From the NCBI RefSeq assembly GCF_010183535.1, contig NC_071329.1:19172879-19236878 (forward strand): DNA of 64,000 nucleotides, in the 5' to 3' direction. The DNA is from Caenorhabditis remanei. Its lineage: Eukaryota > Nematoda > Chromadorea > Rhabditida > Rhabditidae. Of the stretch, positions 35,287 to 45,456 are shown in pieces. The notes below the pieces were generated by a model. It did not search any database, was not told the origin of the DNA, and saw nothing but the letters and a program-made list of their open reading frames with translations. Every line of letters starts with the position of its first letter. Position 1 is the first letter of the stretch. The position numbers and the translations under genes are program-made.

Positions 35287-35852
35287 ATGGCTAACTATAA
35301 GAGAATATTGTTGACAATTTCACATGATGAAGTTCAAATAGACGATCCAACATTTCCATCAAATGATGAATCATCTCCTGATGAAGTAGATGCCAAGGAA
35401 AACCTTCCGAGTCAAAAGGTACATAAAAGTATTTAAGTTTCAATTTACAAGTGTTAATATTTCAGCTCGAGTCAAAAAATATTGTAAGAGTTTTGAGAAA
35501 GACATTTGATGAGCCAAGAGGAAAGTTTCGAGGAGCGATTGCAACTGTCCGTCTTCTTCTCGAACTACCACCAGCTTTGATTTTGCTTGACTCAGGATCC
35601 GAAAAATTCGGAGAATGTGTTATCAAGCTCATGAAATCTCATAACCCATTCAAATCTGACCGCACCATCGTATCCATTGCCATTGATGGAGGTGACAATA
35701 ATTGTGATGTGTCTACTCAATTCAAACCAATAGGAGCCATCAAAAACTTTGATGTTGTTCGTTGTATTGAAAAGTCGGAGCACGACATCGACCTTGGACT
35801 CCGACAAACATCAGTGATTTTCACATATTTGAATCCACCAAGATCGAATTGA
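35287..35852 (+). CDS. Stand-alone relative of the polymerase N-terminal domain (left copy)
   Basis: Two exons, 35287-35418 and 35466-35852, encode 172 residues. The second exon resembles the polymerase N-terminus (exon 2 of the gene at 37939): both share VRVL near the start, then GxFxG, LELPP, a later NPFK/DPFK word, and both end in a TYLNPP motif. The stand-alone protein stops just after that motif, while the polymerase continues. It appears to be a duplicated N-terminal module, perhaps a replication accessory or priming-related protein; the function is inference. A TATTTAAG word at 35133-35140 and AATAAA at 35938-35943 bracket the gene. Its first exon is acidic (SNDESSPDEVDAKE). Confidence 0.75.
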
Positions 35853-35937
35853 AGTCGACTCTGTGTATTTTTGTTTAACTTTACACTATTTACAGTATCA
35901 ATAATCTATGTATACCTATATTATTTTGTAGTTCTTA

Positions 35938-35943
35938 AATAAA
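35938..35943 (+). terminator. Polyadenylation signal, small element gene (left)
   Basis: AATAAA occurs 86 bases after the stop of the small N-terminal-domain-like gene. The mirror copy is at 52214-52219 on the minus strand. Confidence 0.55.
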
Positions 35944-36240
35944 TTTTGTATTTTCCAATGAAGCGAAAAATGGAGCATTACATTAAAAACCAAGTCTGAA
36001 AATAATTCCAATGCGTTGTTATGTTGAAAATCAAAGCGGGGTTTGTATCAGACAAGAAGGAAACTTATCGCGATCGTGACTATAACAATAGGAATTATAC
36101 TAAGCATATAAATTATTATTCATTACATGAAGTGAATATATTTTTAATGAAAGGGTAAACTAATTAATTGCGAAACTAACACATAAAATGTTTATAGAGA
36201 AAAAAATACAATAATAGGTGAGTAAAAAGAGGTTTAGTCA

Positions 36241-36546
36241 TTATGAAGGTGTAGGGTGAGGTATATCAAGGTTTGTTATATGTAGATTTGACTTAAATGC
36301 TGTTGAGGAGATTTCGGCAGGAATAGTGTCGGCAGGCAATGAATTTAATAACCGGTTGTGAAAGTATTGAGCACCACGTTTAGTTGCATAAAGCAAGACA
36401 GACTCAATGTAGTAGGGATGTCTTCTTAACGATCCAAAGTTCAGAAGTGTAGTAAATAACTCATCAGGGTTAAAAATTTCTTCCGACACTATAGTTTTGT
36501 ACATGAGATTTAGCACAGACGTAAGTCTGTGGCATACATAAAACAA
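36241..36546 (-). CDS. Uncharacterised 101-codon ORF of the element (left copy)
   Basis: The frame runs opposite to the two neighbouring element genes and has protein-like composition: a helical, aromatic-rich N-terminal half (SEEIFNPDELFTTLLNF, RRHPYYIESVLLY) and a proline-rich end. The ATG may not be the true start, because a CCACAG acceptor-like site lies just inside it and an upstream exon may exist; no join in phase could be fixed. No family was recognised. A perfect 7-bp-arm hairpin, CACAGACTTACGTCTGTG, spans 36514-36531 in the coding start region. Confidence 0.45.
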   Translation of the reverse strand: MFYVCHRLTSVLNLMYKTIVSEEIFNPDELFTTLLNFGSLRRHPYYIESVLLYATKRGAQYFHNRLLNSLPADTIPAEISSTAFKSNLHITNLDIPHPTPS

Positions 36547-37938
36547 AAAGCAGTTTATTATTAGTCATATGTGGTATCAAATAGACAAAATACGTTCAGA
36601 TGAAGAATGTCACGTATACACTCAGACGAAAAATCTTCAAATTTCAATAACAAGAATAAACTTTTCATTTCAACTTCGTTCAAAAAATAGAGGAAACTTC
36701 ATTGTAAACTAAGGAGTTACTATGAATCCTGATTGATAGTTAATGAAATTAATAAGTCAGCATAAACAAAGTAACAAAAAGATAGCACAATAAATGTAAA
36801 ACAAGACGTAAGAAAACATATGTTTACACTTGACACAACTATATTCTAGTGTGATATTCTGAATTCGGTACAGTAGAATGAGGGCGTGAATATCAAACCT
36901 TGTTAGAAATTGCTAGAATAAATGAATACGCGGGCCTACTTCAGAATGATTAAGAATATAAATAAGTAGGGCTTGAAATGAGACGCGGTGGGACGTCCCG
37001 CGTCCCCGTCCCGCACGTCCCGGATTGTCATAAAACGGCTAAAAATGAACCTATATTCTTGAAACTTTGGAAATCGCATCCCCAGCTATGTCTTCGGGCT
37101 CTGTGAAAGTTTGACTACTCCCCGACAAAAATTGACAGTTTTCCAAAATGACCGGAAAAAATCTGGGACGCCCCATTTCGAGCGCTATAAATAAGACAGA
37201 GATTTAGGAGTCCGGTTCAAGCTCCTTGTGTGGTGGCGGGGGTCCCTTTTGTACTGCTGCTACTGGAATAACATTCTTAGAGATTGTGGGAGATTAAGAG
37301 GTTGTTGGGACGGTGACTAATCGATTGGGTCTTGGGAATGTGCTAGAAGGGGAAGATTATGAGTTGGGAAAGTAACTTGTCTGGAAATAGACTTCCGCGA
37401 CTGTATTCGGGATGTGAGTCATATGGGAACGCGGTGTGAGTGGCCAATCTGAGGATGACTAATGGAGCCGTGACAAACTATCCGTTAGGGATTACTGATC
37501 CCTTACACTAGGAGAGCTCACATATATTTTGCTAGGTCTTTCATTTGGTACTTTTATGAAACAAGTGACGTCATCACTAAAAACAATAGTATGACGTCAT
37601 AAAATGATATCGTGTTCGAACACTTACTGAAACAAAGTAGGAAAAGCTCTTGAAACAGTAATTTTACCTAAAACCACGTATTCCTTATATTCCCATTATT
37701 ATCACATTTTCTATACAGTGATGATAAACTTGCAAAAGTGACGATAATTGGACATATGGCGGTGGAATGATCAAGAATGATAGAATTCAGCATAAAGTAT
37801 GAAATAAGGCAAATTATCAACCACACGGAGGGGTATATAAGGCACATATTTTGACGGAAAATCATTCATTACACACTTTCACAAGTGCAGACTCTGCTTA
37901 TTCCTATTCTGAAATAATTTATTTTCTTTTAATTTCAT
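36547..37938. other. Element segment upstream of the polymerase gene
   Basis: No gene was recognised. 36980-37025 is a GC-rich run built on GGGACG/CGTCCC words, unlike its AT-rich surroundings; with 37030-37200 it looks like a nested dispersed repeat. Two CRE-like palindromes, TGACGTCA, occur at 37566-37573 and 37592-37599. A TATATAA box lies near the 3' end. The mirrored segment is 50219-51610. Confidence 0.55.
37834..37840 (+). promoter_or_regulatory. TATA box of the element polymerase gene (left)
   Basis: GGGTATATAAGG sits about 100 bases before the polymerase ATG at 37939. A strong TATA box is uncommon for housekeeping worm genes and suits a self-contained element promoter. The mirror copy is at 50317-50323. 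Confidence 0.55.
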
Positions 37939-40900
37939 ATGATGGATTCAAAACTAGATGAAAGTGATGACAAAGTGGTAAGAGAAATTACATTTTTATT
38001 TTGATTGAAAGATATATTAGGTACAAGTGGGAGGAGCCAATGTTCGAGTTCTGACAAAACTTGCTGAAGACGCAAAAGGAAGATTTAATGGACTTGTGAA
38101 GACAGTAACACTTTCTCTCGAACTTCCACCATCCATGACGTCAGATCCACGTGGAGCAGAACTATTTGCAGACACGCTGATTGAACTAGTTCAGAGAAAT
38201 GATCCATTCAAAACTCCACGGACTAGAGCAGGATTCAACTTCGAATCTTCAGAATTTCAAGAATCTGTTGGAATGGCATTCCAAAAAATCAATAATATGT
38301 CTGTTTCGGAGATTGTGGAAAATATGGCAAGGATGTCACAATCAAGTAGATCTCCTCTTGAACTAGAGGATCCCAAATTGACTTTGAGAATCACATATCT
38401 CAATCCACCGTCAGGAAGTGGAAAACGGAAGTTCAATACAGGAGATATTTTGGAGCTTACCGCATTTGAAAAGAAGAAAAAAACTGATGATACCATCTAC
38501 GAACCATGTTGTGAGACCAAAACTATGATGAAAACAAAACAGACGAGATCAAACATAATGCCAAATGAAGGTAACAAAATCATATGACTTCATAACAATA
38601 ATTATGTTTATTTCAGTACTTGAAAATTGCCTAGTTCATGCACTTTATCAAACTCTTATGTATCATGAATGGAAACAAAATCGTACCATTGAAAATCAAA
38701 ACAAGTACCGCAGTTCCGTCAGGAAAACATATAAACGCCCAGGAATTTGTTCAGAAGTATATGACGCAGTGAATGACTTGAAAGAGGTAAAAATATGGAT
38801 GTAATATATTATCAAACAAATTTTCATTTCAGAGAGCAGGAATGACGAAATCTAGTGATTTTGACAGACTGGATATAGATCAATTTCAGAAAACTGTATT
38901 TGCAAGTACACATCAAATAGTTGTCTTTGTTGAAAATTCAACTACGCCATACTATATGGGTCCCTATGTCGGGTCAAGTAAGCAACTGGTTTTGTATCTG
39001 TCTAACGGACACTTCAGCGGTGTGAGAAGTATCTGCGCACTTCTCAAAACGGAATATTATTGTTTTTTATGTAACACGAAGTACAATAATTCATCATCAC
39101 ACTACAATTGTCCACTAATTCATCGCGTGTGCGGCCAGAAGAACTGTATTATTTTGAAGGAAGATGAAGAAGTTCGTTGTAACAAATGCACAATTAAATT
39201 CCGTTCCCAGTTATGCTTTGAAAATCATTTGAAAAACGGTAACAAAACAGCATTTTAAAGTAGTTGACATATGCTTTCAGGACCTAAAAACGGAAAAAGT
39301 CGTTGTCAACACACACAATTTTGCAAGAAATGTGGTGAAGCATTTTATACAAACAAAAACAAGGATGCTCATAAGTGTGGAGAAAAATGGTGTTACCGAT
39401 GTAGCTGTAAAAGAGCAAAAAATCATCAATGCATTATGCCTATTTCAAAGAAAAATGAGAAGAGATTGACAAGGCGGCGAGTATTCTTTGACATTGAGGT
39501 ATAATCAATACCTAGTTTTATTTTTGTTAATGTATTGTTTTTAGAGTAGAGCAGATGAAAAGACGGGTCAACAGTATCCAGTTCTTTTTGTGGCACTTCG
39601 TTGTTGTCCAGAGTGTGCTTCATCAATACCAAAAGCTCTTAAAGATGCCTGGAAGGAAACTTGTAAAAAATGTGCACCGGATGGAAGACTGAAAATTATT
39701 GAATGTGTCACCATTAATAATAGAAACGTTGATGTTGCTTCTGAACTAACCGAATGGCTCTTTGCGGATCATCACAAAGGAAGTGTTTTACTGGCACACA
39801 ATGCATCTGGGTAATTTGTGATTGCTTAGAAAACATTATTAATACTACTTTTCAGATATGATGCACAATTCATACTGGAAAAGATGATAGCAAGTAACAA
39901 AGCGTCACCTAACCTTATACTGGATGGTACAAAACTGATATTCATGGAACATAGAGGTGTAAGATTGTTGGATTCAATGAAGTTTTTGACGATGAGTCTT
40001 TCTGCATTAGGGAAAGCATTCGAAATTGACTCAGTCAAAGGGCAAGTGATAATTCTTCTAGCTAAAACAAACTATTATTTTTCAGAGATTTTCCTGTTTT
40101 GTTCATAAAACCTGAACACTATGACTACAACGGCAGTATGCCAGAAGACAAATGGTACAATTTGGAAAACAAACCTTCTTCTGTTAAGAAGCAAGTCTTG
40201 AGTTTTCTTGAAAATGAGAGAAATGCAAACAAAACATTTCATTTTGTTGATGAAATCATAAGGTATTGCTACAATGATGTTTATATTCTTGCAAAAGCAA
40301 TGAATATTTTCGAAACAGAATTTGAAGCTATGACCAATGTGTGTCTTTTGGAAGTGAGTTATTTCCCATTTAATACAAAACGAAATGTACAAGTTCAGGA
40401 GTCAACAACTGCGGCGTCTGCTGCTGCACTAGTTTTTCGAAGAAATCACTTGGATCCTGAAAAACCAATTGTTTTAGATGTTAAGCCTTCTGCTTCTGTC
40501 AACAGTTCGGTAATCAGCCAAAAATACTTGGCATGGTTTGGAAGAAAAGAAGGAGTTCAAGTTAACATGTCTACCACATATGGCGAGCAAAAAGTAATTT
40601 GAAAGCAGTAGTGTTAAACTGAAAAGAAAATGTTACAGATTGGTGAATACCATGTAGATGGTTTTGTCTCTCCCTGTGAAAAATTTCCGGAAGGATTGAT
40701 TATTGAATTCTTTGTAAGTTTACGCATTTTTTGATAAAATCATTATTGTTTTTATTTTCAGGGGTGTTACTGGCATGCACATAATTGTACCTACACAAAA
40801 TCTTCTATAATTGGTAACGAAAATGGCGAAGAAATTTGGGATAGAGATGCAAAAAGATTGAAAAGTCTTAAAGAACACCATCCAGTGAAAGTAGTATGGG

Positions 40901-42700
40901 AGTGTGAAGTTAAGCGAGAACTGTTGTTTGACACTGAAATGGCAGAATTCTTCGACAACTATGAACCAATTGTAAGTTATCTAACTATCAAACAACAAAA
41001 TAATTTCATTTATCAGGGAATATTACACTGTGAAAAGTCTCTTGCTGGCGGTAGAACGGAAGTTTTCAAGTTGTACGCAAATAACGCTAGAAAAGTTCTG
41101 CGATATTTGGATGTAGTCAGGTAATTTAAATTACTAGTACTCAATAAATAACTAGTTTGCAGTTTGTATCCCACTGTCATGAAGCATGAGGCTTTTCCGA
41201 TTGGATCTCCTGAAAATGTACCCCAATCTACAATGAAAGTACCTATGAAGAAACCGGAAGATATAAAATTTCGAGGATTCATGAGCTGTCGAGTACTTCC
41301 ACCTCGCCAGTTGAATCTACCTATCCTACCTATCAAGTATGGGGGCAAATTGCTATTTGGACTATGTAGATGTAAGTTTGGTTAATTTAAAATTATGATA
41401 ACATTGTTTCTCCTGTGTTCAGGCTGTGCAAAGAAGATGAGTAACACGTCTTGCACCCACTCAAATGAAGAACGGTCATTCAATGGTACCTTCACAACAG
41501 CAGAATTGCAAAAAGCTCTTAGCCTTGGTTACACTATAATTGAAATTTACCACGTTAGTTCCAAATGAAGGGTTTGCTTTAAAATGTGGAATGTTATAGG
41601 GATTAAAATACAAACATTGGGCTCAAAATGATGCAAACGGAGAAGGTGGACTGTTCACTACCTATATAAATCAAATGATGGAGGAGAAAATAGTATGTTG
41701 TTACATATAGCGGTATAAAACGGAATTATTATATTTCAGTATAGTTCCGGATGGCCTTCAAATGTTAAGACAGAAGAAGAGAAACACGCATTTTGTCAAG
41801 AATACTTTGAAAAGGAACATATTCGACTGACTGATCATTCCCGTTTCAAGAAAAACCCAGGAAAACGTGCCGTAGCTAAACTGATGCTCAACTCATTGGT
41901 AATACTCTGTTTCATTATCTTTTATAATTGTATAATTTTGCAGTGGGGTAAATTTGCTCAGAACGTAGATCAAGAAACAACCAGCATCATAATTGATCCT
42001 TCAAAATTCTGGAATATGGTTTATGACACAAAAACAGTTATAACTGCCGCAAGGAGTGTAAATGATGTTTTGATTGTCAAACATCGTAAACAGGCTGAAA
42101 CTCTGGAAAGTATGAGAACGAGTGCTATGCAGCTTGCCACTTATACTACATCATATGCAAGACTTCGACTCTACCGCTTCATGGAAATGGTAGGAGGAGA
42201 AAACATAATCTATACAGGTGCGTTATTGCAAAATACCTCAAAAGTATATTTTTATCTTTATAGACACCGATTCTATTATCTACTCTGTACCGGAAGGTAC
42301 GGAAGATCCGCTAAAAGATGAAGTCGGTTCTTATTTGGGACAACTTACGGATGAGCTAAATGGTAAAATGACAGAATTTGTAAGCCTTGGACCAAAAACT
42401 TACTGCTATAAGGATCTACTTGACAACCATGAAGAAAAAATTGTGAGGAAAGCTAAAGGAATCATCATGAACTCACAAGTGGAGAAAGAAGTCAATTATG
42501 AAAAAATGAAAATCATGGTGGACGAAGCAATCGAAAATGCACAAGATCGTACAAGTCTCTACCTCCCACAACACACCATTTATAGAGACAATAATCATAG
42601 GATGTACAGTAGGAACATCAAGAAAATTTTTAAGTACACTTTCAACAAACGTAGACTGTTATGTGATGGATCAACACTACCGTTTGGTTATTGTGACTAA
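37939..42700 (+). CDS. Protein-primed-type family B DNA polymerase (left copy)
   Basis: There are 17 exons: 37939-37977, 38021-38570, 38617-38786, 38833-39238, 39281-39498, 39545-39810, 39856-40041, 40086-40593, 40639-40713, 40762-40971, 41017-41120, 41163-41371, 41423-41553, 41600-41692, 41740-41898, 41944-42217 and 42264-42700. They sum to 4035 nt (1344 residues) with no frame break. The intron at 40042 uses a GC donor (GCAAGT). An N-terminal unique domain and Cys/His clusters (CFLC, CNKC, CKKC) come first. The exonuclease follows, with FFDIE (~460), HNASGYDAQFIL (~548) and YCYNDV (~672). The palm has DVVSLYPT (~910), KLMLNSLWGKF (~1108) and YTDTDSIIY (~1198), with the catalytic aspartates present. 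The family replicates linear DNA from a terminal protein. All motifs are intact, so it may be active. Confidence 0.92.
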
Positions 42701-43889
42701 CTTGTTTTTACACGTGTCATACTGTTAGCATAAAAATGTTATTAAATAAATATATTTTATAAAAGTTAAGTGAAAAGTCGATTACTGAATAAAAAATGTG
42801 GTTACGTGTTTCACACAGAAGGGAAATTTGTATGTGGCAAGCGGAAACCATACAAGTTGAGCATTTTATTGTAATACGTTAATAATTTTATTTATAAAAT
42901 AACAAAATAAAGAAACAAAAAGTTTGAAATGAGTGTAACAACAACAAAAAACTATATTTTCAAATTGTCTGTTACAAAATGAAAGAACTGAGTTGTTATT
43001 TTTCCTGAGAATCTTTGTTTTCTAAACCTTAAATTTTGCCATAGTTTCGAAATTGTTAATACTTTCATTTATGAGTCAGGTTGTGAGGCTCGGCAAACGT
43101 CGTTTTTGCTTCTTTCCCTATGAGTCATCCTAACAGTGTTTGTTTCCAAGGTTTGGGTCCCGTCGTGAATGACTAATTTTGATTTGTCATCAAAAAAAAA
43201 GAATTGGGATGAGGGAATACGAATCGAAACCAATATAGTGGGGAATTAATAAAATACAAACTAGGAAAATTATTTCAAGATCACAAAATACACGGATTGT
43301 TATACCTGATTTTATTTATTTAAAAACTTTATTGTTAAGCCATTATTTTGAAAAAGAAGTTTGAAAATAGTTTGGTGTTACTATGTCATTTCCCCCTTCC
43401 TAGTCAGGAAGAATACAAGGAAAACAAAGAAAGTACCGCCTTTGTCTGGTATTAAAAAAAAAAAGAGAACTTGTGAGATTTAATGACTTAGTTTTTAATT
43501 AAAAGTCAGATTATGTTTATATATTCGATATAAACACTTTAGAAATTAAAATTTATTAGTATTTTTTTGGGGAAACAAGTCATGAAAGGAAACAAGGTGT
43601 GTAGTTATTGTTAAATAACTATTTAAAATAATTAATTCTATTTTTGCAAATTATAAAAAACAAAAATATCTCTAATAGAAATACCTTTACCACGCTTTAT
43701 CTATGTTTAACATAATAAAATTGAGTGAAATGTATTTTTATTCCAGAACTGTATTCCATTTGCTGTTCACTTTTTCATATTTTTCCTTTAAATTGACGAA
43801 AACTTGTAATTATGACTGTCAAAACAGTGTTTTCTGATAAGTTTCGAGGAAACGATTCTCGCATCGAATGTGCCAGAGAAATATGGGGG
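42701..43889. other. Inner, gene-free end of the left arm
   Basis: This is AT-rich DNA with no coding frame of note. AATAAA at 42745-42750, 45 bases after the polymerase stop, is the likely polyadenylation signal. The final bases run into the spacer at the GGGGGACCCCC word. The mirror image is 44268-45456. Confidence 0.6.
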
Positions 43890-44267
43890 ACCCCCTACGA
43901 CATGTCCCCATCCTTTCTCTCTGGACCTTTTTTTTTTTTAATTGTTTTTTGCTTTACATTGCTTCTTATTGTTGACTATGACGTCATCACTAAGATAGAG
44001 ACCGGCCAGAGGCGCGAGAGAGTACACACCGCGCGGAGGGAGCGAGAGAGTACACAAAGAGAGGAGGGTGTTAGACAAACAGAGAGAGGCGGTCGGCAGC
44101 GAGAGTTCGGAGAAATGACATGGAGGAGGGGAGGGGGGATGTGCGCGCGCGCGCCGGAGAGGAGGACCATCATGGATATGGTCGGGAGCCAGGTCGGCCA
44201 CGGTAGAGAGCCATACTACCAGACTACACTTTGGCAAAGATCAAAGATCAACTTGTGTCGTAGGGGA
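43890..44267. other. Central spacer of the palindrome
   Basis: This 378-bp unpaired segment is very different from the arms. It is purine-rich on the + strand with reiterated GAGAGAGTACACA and AGAGAGG words and a GCGCGCGCGCGCC run near 44142-44154. Near its left edge it has TGACGTCATCACTAA (43979-43993), a 15-mer also present upstream of the polymerase gene. The outermost 12-13 bases on each side are weakly complementary. It codes for nothing recognisable. It may be a loop left by fold-back replication, a captured host promoter-like tract, or the remnant of a larger single-copy centre. Confidence 0.7.
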
Positions 44268-45456
44268 CCCCCATATTTCTCTGGCACATTCGATGCGAGA
44301 ATCGTTTCCTCGAAACTTATCAGAAAACACTGTTTTGACAGTCATAATTACAAGTTTTCGTCAATTTAAAGGAAAAATATGAAAAAGTGAACAGCAAATG
44401 GAATACAGTTCTGGAATAAAAATACATTTCACTCAATTTTATTATGTTAAACATAGATAAAGCGTGGTAAAGGTATTTCTATTAGAGATATTTTTGTTTT
44501 TTATAATTTGCAAAAATAGAATTAATTATTTTAAATAGTTATTTAACAATAACTACACACCTTGTTTCCTTTCATGACTTGTTTCCCCAAAAAAATACTA
44601 ATAAATTTTAATTTCTAAAGTGTTTATATCGAATATATAAACATAATCTGACTTTTAATTAAAAACTAAGTCATTAAATCTCACAAGTTCTCTTTTTTTT
44701 TTTAATACCAGACAAAGGCGGTACTTTCTTTGTTTTCCTTGTATTCTTCCTGACTAGGAAGGGGGAAATGACATAGTAACACCAAACTATTTTCAAACTT
44801 CTTTTTCAAAATAATGGCTTAACAATAAAGTTTTTAAATAAATAAAATCAGGTATAACAATCCGTGTATTTTGTGATCTTGAAATAATTTTCCTAGTTTG
44901 TATTTTATTAATTCCCCACTATATTGGTTTCGATTCGTATTCCCTCATCCCAATTCTTTTTTTTTGATGACAAATCAAAATTAGTCATTCACGACGGGAC
45001 CCAAACCTTGGAAACAAACACTGTTAGGATGACTCATAGGGAAAGAAGCAAAAACGACGTTTGCCGAGCCTCACAACCTGACTCATAAATGAAAGTATTA
45101 ACAATTTCGAAACTATGGCAAAATTTAAGGTTTAGAAAACAAAGATTCTCAGGAAAAATAACAACTCAGTTCTTTCATTTTGTAACAGACAATTTGAAAA
45201 TATAGTTTTTTGTTGTTGTTACACTCATTTCAAACTTTTTGTTTCTTTATTTTGTTATTTTATAAATAAAATTATTAACGTATTACAATAAAATGCTCAA
45301 CTTGTATGGTTTCCGCTTGCCACATACAAATTTCCCTTCTGTGTGAAACACGTAACCACATTTTTTATTCAGTAATCGACTTTTCACTTAACTTTTATAA
45401 AATATATTTATTTAATAACATTTTTATGCTAACAGTATGACACGTGTAAAAACAAG

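Larger units (their letters stand above)
34683..43889. repeat. Left inverted arm (9.2 kb)
   Basis: It pairs with 44268-53474. The translated frames of both arms are identical, and a run of 14 T near 35205-35218 is matched by 14 A in the other arm. Pairing stops at 34682/53475 on the outside. On the inside it stops at a GGGGGACCCCC word (43885-43895), where the other arm has one C or G fewer. A weak continuation (TACGACA, 43896-43902) is seen beyond that. Confidence 0.92.

Noticed and set aside
38257..38496. Antisense frames inside the polymerase and their mirrors (for example 49661-49900)
   Set aside because: They are shadows of the coding strand, which has a fully phased 17-exon polymerase model.
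43812..44369. 185-codon frame across the palindrome centre
   Set aside because: It reads from one arm through the purine-rich spacer into the other arm. The Arg/Glu-rich composition comes from GAGA words, and the ends are mirror sequence.
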